A stretch of DNA of 64,000 nt from positions 1,575,681-1,639,680 of the forward strand of contig NW_006768771.1 in the NCBI RefSeq assembly GCF_000204055.1, in the 5' to 3' direction. Below are positions 10,982 through 22,423 of this stretch, piece by piece. Under the pieces are notes generated by a model that worked only from the letters and a program-made list of their open reading frames with translations, was not told the origin of the DNA and searched no databases. Each line of letters starts with the position of its first letter. The stretch's first letter is position 1. This DNA is from Melampsora larici-populina 98AG31 (lineage: Eukaryota > Basidiomycota > Pucciniomycetes > Pucciniales > Melampsoraceae). Position numbers and translations under genes: made by a program.

Positions 10982-11600
10982 ACTGTGAACATCATTCAAC
11001 TTCCCCAAGTTGGAAGGGAAAATGATTAATATTACAGTTTGCCATAATTGGATCCAATACTGCACACCTGAGCCATAATGCCCACAATACATATGTCCAG
11101 CAAGCTAATTAAATAGCTGTCTATCATGTACATACAAGTATGCTCAGTTTTTTGCCCATCAGAATAAATAAATCACATGTTATACCACATGTTATTTTTT
11201 TGACTTTGAAAAAATTGTCCCAAAAATTCAATACATATAATTCTGTAGCTGCTCAGGCAATATTGTTGAAGCTATTTCTTAGTAACAGAAAGGGTGTTAC
11301 ATGCAGTTGGGTTGATGTGATTACACCAAAATGTTGAGTCAGTGTATGTTGTCAATCTTTTGAATGCTTTTCTCAATCTGAAAAAAGTTACAGCATGTAT
11401 TGCATATGAATAACTTATCCTGATGAGCAGATAACTGAGCAGAACTGTATGTACATGTTAACTGCCTATTCACTGAGCCTGCTACACATATGTAGTGTGG
11501 GTGTTATGGCTCAGGTGTGGAGTGATAGATCCTTTTATGACAAATCATACTCCCAATCATTTTTTCCTGCCCACTTGAGGAAGTTGAATAATGTTTGCAG
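10982..11600 (+). mobile_element. MITE family M1, copy 1 (about 620 bp)
   Basis: The ends are imperfect inverted repeats: left contains GTGAACATCATTCAACTTCC, right is the complement of TGCAAACATTATTCAACTTC. A second copy, in opposite orientation, lies at 32543-33157 and matches over its whole length, which defines the borders better than the TIRs alone. There is no coding capacity. The target duplication could not be fixed. The assigned + orientation is arbitrary. Confidence 0.8.
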
Positions 11601-11744
11601 GGCCATGTTGGACCCTGAATTTAAAGATACACTCTATTGCTAAATTTAGCAGCAGGGGCCTGATTTGTACTGCACTGTCAACCCCATAGCCAAAAATCTT
11701 TAGGGCTGTTGTCAAATTTTGAGCTTTGGTTGCCAAATTTGACA

Positions 11745-11940
11745 ACAATAGTGGTGGGCCCCAAATTGCCGCACTTGCCAAACCTTATACTTCACATGTG
11801 TAAACACACCCATACTACGCCTCAAAGTATGCGTAACCCATACTCTGTACTGTATTGGAGCCCACACCACTGCATTCCAAGTGGTTTGGGGCCCCACTAA
11901 AATTGGGGTTGGTTGATTTGGGGCCCAACCACTGTGGATG
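11745..11940. repeat. Possible short hAT-like MITE
   Basis: AGTGGTGGGCCCCAAA on the left and, as complement on the right, AGTGGTTGGGCCCCAAA form a short inverted repeat about 190 bp apart; a further GGGGCCCC lies inside. No target duplication was confirmed, so this is weak. Confidence 0.3.
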
Positions 11941-12017
11941 CTTTCAGGGTCCAGGCAAAACTTTTTTTGCTTGCTCCTTCCCTCTCCCCCAACTTGGTCT
12001 TTCCCGCTCAGGGTTCT

Positions 12018-12786
12018 TGTTGGAGTAAATTGAGTCTGTCAAGAACTTGTCGTGATGTATATTCACAAAGTACTTTCTCTCGAAGTTGAATGTTATATGT
12101 ATTCAAGATATTCATGAAGTGCTTTAACTCGAGGTCGAGTTAACTTAGTATGTCTCAATGTTAACAGTGAGAAGAGGAGCGAGCTAGTTGAAAGCTTATT
12201 GATCTTCATAGTGATTTAATTCAGTGGTCGGAGTAAGTCGAAGGAGGAGTGAAGGAGTGTGTGCGGATGTAATTTTTATTTGAATGTTCAGTTTTTCTTA
12301 TACGTGTTTTTCTTCTTATATATATATGTTCCTCTTTCCACCTTCAGAATCTTTTTCTCTCATCGAAGAAAAAGATTCTAAAGGTAAGGTCTTTTTGTGT
12401 TCTCCTTTATCAATTAAATACTGGTATTAAATAAATGAGTCTCTTTATCTTTTTGTGTGTTACATTGTTAGTTTCATCTTACTCTTCGTTCAGGTCTGTT
12501 GAGTTTTGTACTCCGTCGTCTTTAAGTCATCAGCCTGTGTCTCGTCAACACAGTAGCTGATAGTTATATTTTATCACCTTTGTCAAAGGTTTGTATGGTT
12601 GTTTTCTTTTCATGATATGATCAAAGAAAAAGATTCTAAAGTTTCATCTTACTCTTCGTTCAGGTCTGTTGAGTTTCGTACTCCGTCGTCTTTAAGTCAT
12701 CAGCCTGTGTCTCGTCAACACAGTAGCTGATAGTGATATTTTATCACCTTTGTCAAAGGTTTCTGTCACAGTTTTGTTTTATTACA
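12018..12786 (+). repeat. Solo LTR with 5-bp target duplication
   Basis: It begins TGTTGGAG and ends TTACA, and is flanked on both sides by GTTCT (12013-12017 and 12787-12791), so it is a complete 769-bp LTR left by recombination. The 3' half contains a tandem duplication: the block with TCAGCCTGTGTCTCGTCAAC occurs at about 12470-12600 and again at 12640-12765, separated by a repeated AAGAAAAAGATTCTAAA. A TATATATATG run lies near 12320. No internal coding region remains. Confidence 0.85.
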
Positions 12787-13078
12787 GTTCTCACGCGCGT
12801 GTATACACTTCTCATTTCACTCGCTCACTAACTCTGTCATTCAGAGTCCTATTTCCTTGGAAATGTCCTCACCCGCCCTCCACTCTTTGGTTAGTACCTG
12901 TAAGTAATCCAGCCCTGTGGTAAGCTAATTGTAGGAGATGGTTTCTACTGATGATACTAATATGTTACTCTATCCTGGTAATAGCTCCCCTGGGGTGTGT
13001 ATAACATGTGTACCCAGTGTAGCCTAGCCCTCCGTGCAGAGCTCCCCGCCTACAGGGCCTGGTTGTCCTACCCCCCTA

Positions 13079-14038
13079 GTTGATCCAGTCTAGTCACAAC
13101 CACGACCGCTCTGCAAAAAAAAAATTCAGTTACACAACATTATACACACAACCCCTATAAATAAATGACATGTAATAAGTCATTTTTGGGTTAGGAATAG
13201 GGTGTAAGCATTAGAAATGACTTGGCAAGTCAATCTGATTGGCCATTTTTTTCAATTTTTTTCCCCCAAACTCCAATATTTGGGTCCGGGTACCTAACTG
13301 GCCTAATATTAAGTACTGAAGTACTTAACTTAAGGCCTTAACTGCCTAGCCTAGGCGCCCGCGCATTTATGTGTCCACTGAAGTATCTACTTCAGTACCT
13401 TATGAGCAGCACAAGCATGGCTCAGCACAAGCAACCCTCAGCGCAAGTTCTGCTCATCACAATTCATCACGTACATAACAATGTTGGGTTGTGTACATGG
13501 AGATGAAGAAATGAGACATAATATGAAAAAAAAGACGAAAACAGCAAGATAAGACAAGAAAAGCCCTTTGAGGGTCACACATCATGCCAAATCTCATGAT
13601 GGTGTTTTGTGGTATGCATCAATGCAAGCAGTATCTCTTGGTCAATTTTTCAGCTGGTACCCGGTCATACCAAGTCTTGTGTGTTGAAAATGACAAGGTA
13701 TCAGTGATGGATAGTGAGTTAAGAAGACAAGAATGATGAGAGACTCACCAATAGACATCCATCTGCCAATTGCCTTTTTGAAAATACTTCCAAATCCTTG
13801 ACACTGGACACCACTTGTGAACATCCTCAAAGAGAGCTTTTGAGTCCAGGAAGGATTTGCATTTGAAGCTGTTGCTTTGATAGTCCAAGTACAAATCAAC
13901 AAAGCTGAGATCAAGTGAGTCAAAAGCGGCGATAAGATGCAAAAAAACCTCTACCAAAATACCCTACTTGGGTATTACTGGAGGGTTGAAAATTTGGGTC
14001 TCGGGGCCGGCCTGTGGTCGTGACTAGGCTGGATCAAC
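13079..14038. mobile_element. 960-bp TIR element, family unknown
   Basis: 25-bp inverted repeats with two mismatches (13079-13103 against 14014-14038; the left begins GTTGATCCAGTCTAGTCACA). A minus-strand frame of about 90 codons lies inside (13642-13923), with an overlapping 70-codon frame; neither resembles a known transposase. The target duplication was not resolved. Confidence 0.55.
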
Positions 14039-14580
14039 TGTAGCCTAGGTTAGCCTCCCCCAAGAAACCTAGGCACTTTGTATGGAAGGTGTTTGGGGTT
14101 GCATAGGACAAAACCACATAACACATGTAATGCATATAACTTGAGAGTTTATTGCATTTGATCATAGATCTGCCATCTAGTCCCCTAGATACCATATAAG
14201 AAAATGAAAGGGGGGGTTTACAAATTTACATTTATTGAATTTAATACTCACCCATTCACATTTAAATTCAATCAAAAATCTTTCTTGTATCTCATCTCGA
14301 ATCTCATGGTAGCTAATTAAATTCCTGGCTCCAAGTTGTAATCTTCAAATTAAAAGACAAATGGTATAAAGACAAACATCATAATTGTAAATTCTACTTT
14401 TGAACTTTTCTAAAGAAGTTACATGACTACGAAATTCAACAACTATGACCAAAACCAAACCAACAAACTATCAACCTTCAGAATAGCATGATAAGAAATG
14501 ATGCTTTGCCCATATCAGACGCGATATCACAGTTGGTTAAGTTCAATGAGTTTGGAATTATCAAACTTCTTTTTTGGAGC
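14039..14580. other. Intergenic, 3' of the CHORD gene
   Basis: AT-rich sequence without open frames or repeats that I can name. Confidence 0.5.
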
Positions 14581-16078
14581 TTAGATAGCGATTTCTTTAG
14601 CACCGACTGTACCAGTCCTACCACCAACCCCAAACGTGCTGTATATCGTTCAAAAAATAGGTCGTAACAAAACCAATATAAATCATCAAGTGAGAAATAA
14701 TTATCAAAATCCAGGAAAGAAAACTTACACAGTACCAGAGAAAGTCTCCCCTTGTTCTAAATTAGACCAACTTATACCATCCAACTTGACTAAAATGACT
14801 TCACATTTCTAAATACATATGGATATAAGTATCTAAGTTTGATTAGTACTTTTTGAAAGGGAATCATTCACTTACAGTTGATAAGAATTTATAAGATGAC
14901 TCAGTCGTATTGATTTTTCCAAACAAGTTGAATGATTTATCGAACCGTTTGTTTCCAGGTAACTTTAAATTCACTTTCATCTATAAAACATCCAAAAAAA
15001 GAGTTCAGAAAATAAGCTCAAAAAGATGAAACAAAAAAGAAGCAACCAAATAAATAAAAAGTTTAAAAATAGACTTACCACTTGATTTTCAAAAACCACT
15101 TGACTTTGTTCTTTAATCACACCTTTACCAAAAACACTTATAATCACAGAAGTAGGAGTTTGATAATAATCAAATCTACAATTTACGGATTCTTCTTGAT
15201 CTGTTGGTTTTGATTCTTGAATTAAAAATAAATGACTTGATTTTTTACATCCTGAAAGCTTTAAAAACTCATCAAAGTCGAGTACCCTTTTTTTACAACA
15301 TGAATAACCTTTTGATCCTTCATGAAAGATAGGCTATACGAAAAGAAAGATATGAATCAGTTTAGTGATTCGGTTCTGGAGGTGGTGTTGCAAATGATAG
15401 AGATGTGTTTCTTTGGGAAGTTTTGTTGTATAAATGAAACATACTGTACCAGGATGATAGAGACATTCATCGTGATTTAATTCTCCACGTTTTGAACCAG
15501 ATCCTCCTTTCCATTCTTGACCACAACTTAATCGTTTACATTTAGATCCTTCAGGCACGATCAATTCAGGATCATCTAATAGTTCTTTGACTTCTATTTT
15601 CTCTTTTGGTTTTTCTTCTTCTTTTTTCAATGGTTTAAACACATCTGTTGTAGTTTGATGTGGTTTGGTAGTATAGGTTTCTTTAGTTGAATCTGATTTG
15701 ATTGGATTTAGTTGTTGGGAACCGGTTTGAGAGCTTGCTTTGATTGGTGCAGGTTGGGTTGGTTTTTCAGTCGAATGGGTCCCGGTTGTACATCCTTTGA
15801 TTTTGATAAATTGATCGAATTCTAGTACTGGTTTGTTGACTGTTTTGCAACATGACCAACTTTTCATTCCTTCGTGAAACACTTTAAATTCAAATCATTA
15901 AACGGCAAGAAAATCAGTTGTGAATCTATTCAATCTTGGTATCTTTTGAAGATCAGATCCGGATGGTCTTAAGGAACTTACCTGGATTTCCGGGATGAAA
16001 AGTACAATCTGAAGTTTGATTTTGATTTGAATCGAATTCCTTTCCGCAACCTGATCGAGTACATTTTACCAATGACAT
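14581..16078 (-). CDS. CHORD/CS-domain protein (CHORDC1/RAR1-like co-chaperone)
   Basis: Six exons by splice-frame continuity: 16078-15982, 15881-15445, 15333-15079, 14980-14876, 14818-14739, 14638-14581, coding for 343 residues (human CHORDC1 is of similar size). CHORD1, residues about 5-69: [37 protein letters not shown]. CHORD2, about 147-212: CKRLSCGQEW, CLYHPGTPIFHEGSKGYSCC, CKKSSH. The conserved Cys and His residues of both zinc modules are visible. Residues about 223-335 are a CS (p23/HSP20-like) domain with FDYYQTPTSVIISVFGK and the closing LVKLDGISWSNLE. Family knowledge: such proteins bind HSP90 through CHORD/CS and assist chaperone and SGT1-type complexes in the cytosol. The start is the only ATG before CHORD1. 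Highly confident; exon ends are hand-predicted. Confidence 0.95.
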
Positions 16079-16987
16079 AATGATGATGATTACTTGGAGT
16101 TGTTTCTATGGTTTGTTTTAAAGGCTCTTTAATATTTTTCGCTGAGCTGTTTGCTTGATTGGTTGATTTGATTGGTTGAGTTCGTTTCGTGGTTTTTTAA
16201 ATTTTTCTGGAAGTTTGATGGAAATTGAGGGAAATTGGAAATCTTCTGGAACCAAGCACTTCGATCGCGATATGTCTTCAAAATTTAAGTCATAACATTC
16301 ACACTTAATAATATGCTTATATCAGGTATGAGGCCACAGAACAAAGTCAGAAACCAAGTCAGAAACCCTTTGCACTTCCTTCTGACAGCTTCCACGATAC
16401 ATACCCCAAGTCATCCACATCTTTATTTCAAGCAATCAAGCGGTCTGAAGTACACCTCTTTAAAAGTGGAAAGCCGTGCAACCTGATTCATCTTAAAAAT
16501 TGCAGAGATTTCAATGTTACGCATTCCAGCTCATATGTTCAATGGTCACCAACATAAAGTAGCTTTCAGATTGAGCAAGAGATTTTCACATCTTGACCGC
16601 AATCAACACTCAGATACCTCAAGTTCAGTATCAAAGAATCAATGCTGTCTTCTTTAAAGTGCACTCAAGGTTTGAGACTAAGGAATTAAAAATGCAATTG
16701 AGGGCTATAATCTTTCTTTTGTCCTTATAGTCATAACTAACAAATAAGAGAAGAAGATTGAAACAAAAGCCACAACAAAGTAGACATGAGGTGCTATGTG
16801 TCTCGTATGGGAAAATTACGTGTACTTATGAAGATCATTAAAACTAAAAAAGACAAAAGTCAATGACAAAAATAAACATGACATGAATCAAGGTAATTAG
16901 GAGCATGACACCAAGTTACATGTGCTGGATAAGTTCAAGAGTATCGTCATGTCGATCATAATTGCTGACTCATACGTGAAGACCAAG
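16079..16987. other. Intergenic between CHORD gene and Rds1-like gene
   Basis: It holds the 5' side of the CHORD gene and the 3' side of the Rds1-like gene. No open frame, RNA gene or named repeat was seen. Confidence 0.5.
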
Positions 16988-18489
16988 TCATTTGTGATCC
17001 TGTTCAAGATTAGTAGTCGGAATATTTTAAGATTTTGAATGGAATCAGTTTCTGAACCAACCAACTTTCAAGATTGATGAGGAATTCTCTTACAGATTTG
17101 CTTGATTCTTTCGCAGCCTCGGTATGCTTTGCAGAGTCAGAGGTAACAGGGGTCTCCGTCTCCATGATTCCAGGACCAGCGACCGTGGTAGCATCAGTAA
17201 CTTTGTCGCCGTTAATCAAGAAGATATAGATCTGGATACCGCCATGAAAAAAATATCGTGTTAGTAAATATCCTTCAAGGAAAATGGATGTGAGAATAGT
17301 ATTTCTGACCTGGCCATGACCGAGCTTGCCGTCAGTAGGCACTTGACATTTACCGTTGCTGTAGGTGCTAAAGGTAGAGTCTAACCCACTGAGGAAAGCA
17401 CATTTGGTAGCTCCCTTTGTGTCAGATGCAGAGATGGTAAGGCTGGAACCTGGTGTGAGAGTTCCGGTGATGTTGAGAGCTGGGAATCCTTTCAGGCCAG
17501 GAGCTGAACCAGCTGGGCAGCTAGCAAAGAAAGGAGTGGCCAATGTCACTACACCACGAGGTCCGAGAGGTGTATCAAAAGCAGCCGGGAAGGAAGAATC
17601 GCCATTGACGAAACGGACAAAGGCGTTGTGTTGAGCTTCGACAGTCAGGATTGAACCGGCAGCGGTCTGAGATGACAATAGGGTATGGTCAGTTCTATTT
17701 CTTCCTCACGAAATCAAAAATCAAAACTATGTACCAAGTACCCTCCGTTTTTGATCGAGGCAGCAGCCCCTAAGTAGCCCAATACACCTATCGAAAAATC
17801 ACCAATGTTCTTCAGCACATGCCATACTCGCGTGCAAACAACAAAGAGAGGGACTAACCGACACCTTCCAAGATCTGCGGTCGCCAATATTCGCGTCCAT
17901 TTGTAAGAGCACTCGCTCAGTCATTTATTTAGGATCGATACATTGTTCACAAGCTCACCTGAGAGACCGCTAAGAAAGATTTCACATCGCTGTAAAGGAA
18001 ACTGTATTTACAGGCCTGGGCGGGGGTCGCGCCTGCTGCTTGAAGTGCTGAGGTCAAGAAACTGACGTGAGATGCTTCATCATCGGAGATTTTTTGGAGT
18101 GATTGACGGGTCGATGCACTAAATATCAAAGGAATAAAGATCAGTTAAATCTCGTTGAAGTATGGTATTGCCGTATTTCACACAAGAAGAAAATCTTCAC
18201 AAACCTGAATCCAGCGCTGATGAAAGCATTTTGGTTGTACTTCGCCAAACCTTCTGCGTAGAAGGTTCCTTCCAGATGCTCCAAAGTCAATGCAAAGTTA
18301 AGGATATCGGCATCTGTAATAATAGGCAAAATAAATGTCAGGCAAGCTTCCCGGATTTATTAATCATGTCAAGGTCAACAAAACATGTTGTGTACCAGTA
18401 AGACCTGCATCGCGTCTGACAACACGTGCGCTGGAGGTAGATACGCAAGCAGCAAGGAACACCGCAGTGGCAAGAGCAGCAGTCTTCAT
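16988..18489 (-). CDS. rds1: Secreted Rds1-like ferritin-fold protein
   Basis: Eight exons with continuous phase: 18489-18396, 18313-18205, 18118-17959, 17874-17859 (a 16-nt micro-exon), 17787-17735, 17666-17310, 17231-17094, 16999-16988; 312 residues. N-terminal signal peptide [20 protein letters not shown]. Ferritin-like domain: [29 protein letters not shown], then [16 protein letters not shown] and [17 protein letters not shown], with the Glu/His helix pairs of the family. A Ser/Thr-rich beta-type tail and a charged C-terminus follow. The last 12-nt exon is supported by a GTAAGAG donor and an ACTAATCTTGAACAG branch/acceptor. Family knowledge: Rds1 of fission yeast is a stress- and nutrient-responsive protein; fungal homologues are often secreted and abundant. 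Iron binding is not established. Confidence 0.9.
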
Positions 18490-18625
18490 GATTTAGATTT
18501 GAGAGGGTAAAAACTAGTAACAAATGAAAGTTTGAAAAGATTGTGAATTAAGTGAAAAAGACCGTGAAGTAATTTGATGTCTGGCTGAGGGAAAAAGCAG
18601 AAGAAGTCTGGGACCTGGGTGGGAG

Positions 18626-18633
18626 CTATATAT
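18626..18633 (-). promoter_or_regulatory. TATA box of the Rds1-like gene
   Basis: TATATATA on the minus strand (context GGTATATATAGCTCC), about 140 bp upstream of the start codon. The position suits a strongly expressed TATA-type gene with a leader of roughly 100 bp. Confidence 0.55.
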
Positions 18634-19379
18634 ACCAGCCACAACTGACTGGACAGCTGATCAACCCCAGAAGACTCGAAGGCCTGTGGAGGCAGAGAGT
18701 CGGCTCTCAAATTGAGAGCGCGAGCCACGCAGTCATACTTATTGGAATTGATGTGCCTTTCCCACGTCCGAATGTGTCACACCTGTCCAGACACATTGGC
18801 CCAGCTGCTACCCATATCCACTTGTCTCGCCCTTGCATCCACTCTGCATCATCTCTACAGTTGCCTTTGAGAAAACCAATACTCAAAAACTTGGTAAGAA
18901 AACTATTCATTTTGACCGAGTATCTGTTTTCCCAAACCTCTGGCAAAACCGATAACAATTAAGATGTCGGGAAGCAATTGGGTTTCACAAACATTCATAT
19001 GCTGTTTTTTTGGTTCTTCATCAAGTAGTCTCTATAAATCCTTGCAATCAAGATGTGTAAGAGCATCCCCAATGCTAACGAATCCGAATGACTGAAACTT
19101 ACGTTTATGTCAAAAACGTAACGTGTACAGGGTTTTTTTGGCAAAACCCCCTCCAGCGCGGAGGCCAAGATCCCACATGGAACCTTGTGTGCAAACGTGT
19201 TTTTTGTGAATTGACACACTCCCAGGCTCAGGTCAGCAAATTTGCTGACCTGGCTGAATATCCTGAATCCCAGTATCCCAACCGTTTTTGTCTATTTGAT
19301 GACTAATTTTATGATCACCCGTCCAAACTAATACGTATGATGATACCAAGGTCCTTGATTATTATCTCTACTAGGAGGT

Positions 19380-19424
19380 GCTCGATCATTAAAGTGGTAC
19401 GATCAAGCACTTTAATGATCGAGC
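19380..19424. repeat. 17-bp perfect hairpin
   Basis: GCTCGATCATTAAAGTG (19380-19396) and its exact complement (19408-19424), loop 11 nt. It sits where the Harbinger transposase loses similarity and may mark an additional rearrangement. Confidence 0.6.
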
Positions 19425-19551
19425 TTAACCTTTTCTCAATCGAAGATGGTGCACTCTTGAGAACCACATGCTCACTACAGGTGAGGTGCATGCAGTCGAG
19501 GGAGCCGAGCATGCCAGGGAACCCTCTCGCAGCGTTTTCAGCAGTGATTTT

Positions 19552-20112
19552 TCAGCCTGAGCCCCGGACCAGCCCCCCGATCGGGGACCCGACGGGGTCC
19601 CCGATAGGTCCGGGATTCGGGCGGAGGCTCTACAACCCCCGATGATCGGGGATCCCCGCGAGTCGGGTGTCGGGCGTAGAAATCGAAAAAAATACTATCC
19701 GCCGGGTACCCGACGAGTAAAAAATGTATTTAAAACACTCCATCACAGGTAAAAACTACCTAGTCCATTGTCAGGGGAGGCCCTACCAAGCACATGGGAA
19801 CCTTGCCAGCACTGCCATGGCTGTGATGTGAGGCCCTGAGTGCAATTTAAACATCAAGTGGACACTTTTTTTCGATGTATTTGGCATCAATATCGATAAA
19901 TGACCCGGTCCGGTGTTCAAACCTGGGTGAGGGACCCTTTTTGGTCCAGCCAGCGAGTCCCCGGCGGGGAACCCGGTCGGGGTTCGGGCAGACAATTTTT
20001 CAAAAAAAACTCGTTCGGGGACCCCCGAACGGGCTTGGGAGGTCTCTCTACCCGTCGGTTCGGGGGCCGGGCAAGCCACTACTCGACGGGTAGCGATCGG
20101 GGCTCGGGCTGA
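19552..20112. mobile_element. Nested GC-rich hAT-type element
   Basis: TIR TCAGCCTGAGCCCC at the left and TCAGCCCGAGCCCC as reverse complement at the right, flanked by the perfect 8-bp direct repeat GTGATTTT (19544-19551, 20113-20120), the hAT target size. It is 561 bp, strongly GC-rich near both ends, with many CGGGG/CCCCG runs, and has no coding sequence. It is inserted in the Harbinger transposase exon, so it is younger than that element. Confidence 0.88.
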
Positions 20113-21317
20113 GTGATTTTGGAGATGTCGTCGGCGTTGGGCTTTCTCTGATAGTGGGCACTGAACAGTTGGATGATGCCACTGCAGAAACAAAGGAGGC
20201 AATCAATCGCGGTGGATTCGCCGATACGCAAGTACTCGTCTTGTTGATCGGCGGATGTCCCATAAGCAAGCTGTCGAATAGCGGCAGTACACTTCTGGTA
20301 GGGGGAGATTCCAACTTTACCTGGAGTTTACACGTAAGTCAGCAGCAGCCCAAGTAAAAAGTAAAGAACAAGGCAAATTTGACTTGCCAACAGCATCAAT
20401 GCGCTGGGTGAAGTACACATCATGCTCACCCAGAGCTTCTACGATGCGGACAAACAAACGACGACTCATCCTGAAACGACGACGGAAATGGCCTTCGCCA
20501 TAGACAGGTGTCGGGCCGAAGTAGTCGGTCATGAGCCTGACGTTCCCTTCCTCAGCGTTTCGGATCAAGTTGGGGGAGCGGCCAGGGTGAGATCCACCTG
20601 GCCCCTTGGATTCCTCTAAAGACAACACCAAGCTCAGCATGTCTGAGTTATAGGTGGTTAACGAAGAAAAGACTTGGGCACGAAGAGAGGCAGCAACCTG
20701 GTATTGACCGAGAAATTCTAGTACACTGACAGTCATGGTGATAGGAAATGAGGAAAAGTAAAGTAGTATGTACGGAAAAATAGAAAGAGGGGAGGAGGAA
20801 TGGTTTAAAAAGATTATATGGACAGAAATGACACAGAAAGATAGGACGAAGGGTCAGAGAACGTACAAACAATAAAAGCATGTATATATATCATTCAAGG
20901 ACCTTAAATCCGCGCTCAATACCAGTCACATAGGGTATCATTTGAACCCGAAGGAGGTCAGAGCTAAATAAGTTTGCGCTCTATGTACCCAGCAATAGGC
21001 AAAGAGCGGATAAATAGATCGTAGAAGGGCATTGATAAGTGATCGAGCGGCCTATATGCGCGGCTCCGCGATCGCATATCGGTGAGGGTGGATGGAACAA
21101 TGTACAACGAGGTAGTACGTAGGAGAATGTCAAGTTTGGATATTTTGGGTTTTGGTTGACGAGGGTTGAACCTCAAAATACCTTAAAGGGGAAATCAGAA
21201 TTAAGGACAGCTACGCGCTGCAGGGCGCTGTCAGCTGAAAAAAATTACAGCTGTCCAGCCGAGGAAAAATATGATCTGTACAAGTATTCGGATACAGGAA
21301 CATTGGAGATGCTCTAA

Positions 21318-22000
21318 GGGTTTGCTATTTGACAGCTTTGGATGCACCCAGATACACTTGTTTACCGTTCAAGTTGATGATGAAATTTACAAATGGCGAT
21401 GATTCAATTTCGAGTAAAATAAAACAAAAACAGGGTCACGATACCCACCAAGGTATCGGATTTGGACTTGAGAATCCAACGGCGGTTATTAGGTTCGACA
21501 GCTTTATTGGTTTTCTGACCGAATTCCCTCCAAATAAGGTTCATTCGTTCAAAAACTATCGGCTTTTGTAGAGTACCGCGCTACACACATATTGGTCGCT
21601 TCCATGCTGCGATACCATCTTCACAATGTTACAACATACATAGTTGAAGATTTGATGGAAGCAGGAGAGGTCTTTGAGGTGACCCAAATGGTCGATGGCT
21701 TTCGGGAACAACGATTTGAAACAGTCCGACTTGGTGAATTTGTATTGCCCATTGGGGGGTGTGGGAAAATATAGCGGCTCGCATGAGAGCCGGGCTCTCT
21801 GCCTCCGCAACCCTTCGAATGCTCTCATCAACCCCAGCAAAGAAAGATGTGAGGAGCAATGTCTGTTGACGCTTTGGGAACGATCGGATGGGAAGCTGGG
21901 AAGATTGTTTTGCATGCATGTATTCACCTATCCCCGCGCAGACAGCACTCATGGCCTGAAGGAAGAGAGTTCTATAGTAATGGGTAAAGTGCGATGATGT
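21318..22000 (-). other. Possible decayed coding remnant
   Basis: Two overlapping minus-strand frames (21629-21952 and 21556-21927) have fairly protein-like composition, and a third stretch near 21330-21400 reads FIINLNGKQVYLGAS before a stop. No continuous splice model joins them and no family is recognised. This may be a broken gene or chance. Confidence 0.25.
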
Positions 22001-22315
22001 ACGGTCTTGAGCATCACCATCGTGGTGTGCAAATTAGCCCAATTGGATTGTCTGTAATTCCCAACACAACCTGGGATTAAGTCTGTATTCCCTTAATTGC
22101 GTGAAATCACAACAGCTTTGCGCACCGTGCCACTATCTGGCGAGATGTATAAAAATGCAAATGGTTCAAAACGGGCTAACTTCTAAAAACAATCCAGGAA
22201 TTGATGTCACAATAAGATGATGTCAATCACAATTGAGTGATCTCAATGATGTGTTGAGTACTTACTTCCTCCACACATCTCTCATTAAAGCACTTGTGCT
22301 GTCACCCAAAAGGAG

Positions 22316-22414
22316 TAAACTCAACAAAGTCCCACGCTGCGTCTCGCACGCTTCGAGCGCAGCGAGGGACTTATGACAGCGTGCGAGACGCAGCGTGGGA
22401 CTTTGTTGAGTTTA
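22316..22414. mobile_element. 99-bp foldback element with 9-bp target duplication
   Basis: Two 37-bp arms are perfect complements (22316-22352, beginning TAAACTCAACAAAGTCCCAC, and 22378-22414) around a 25-nt loop. On both sides lies CAAAAGGAG (22307-22315, 22415-22423). A 9-bp duplication is typical of Mutator-like transposition. The perfect arms imply a recent insertion or ongoing arm conversion. There is no coding capacity. Confidence 0.88.
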
Positions 22415-22423
22415 CAAAAGGAG

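Larger units (their letters stand above)
19315..20736 (-). pseudogene. PIF/Harbinger transposase, interrupted and C-terminally degraded
   Basis: It starts MTVSVLEFLG at 20736. Exon 1 holds the family N-terminal block (NLIRNAEEGNVRLMTDYF, GEHFRRRFRMSRRLF-type text read here as GHFRRRFRMSRRLFVRIVEA). An intron with a GC donor (20387-20321, G|GCAAGTC...CCAG) leads to VGISPYQKCTAAIRQLAYG and EYLRIGESTAIDCL. The frame then hits the hAT insertion at KIT and resumes precisely beyond it with ENAARGFPGMLGSLDCMHLT, which carries the first catalytic Asp (LDCMH). After that the sequence is no longer transposase-like and contains a 17-bp hairpin; the second Asp and the Glu were not found. Removing the insertion and one target copy restores the frame. 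Confidence 0.88.
19061..21314 (-). mobile_element. PIF/Harbinger transposon (2.25 kb)
   Basis: TIRs start GAGCATCCCCAATG (left) and GAGCATCTCCAATG (right, reverse complement), and the homology extends to ATCCGAAT about 25 bp in. The flanks are the direct repeat TAA (19058-19060, 21315-21317), the 3-bp target of this superfamily. It contains a disrupted transposase gene on the minus strand; no second (Myb-like) gene was found. A 561-bp hAT-type element is nested at 19552-20112. The C-terminal transposase part is missing or scrambled. Confidence 0.9.
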
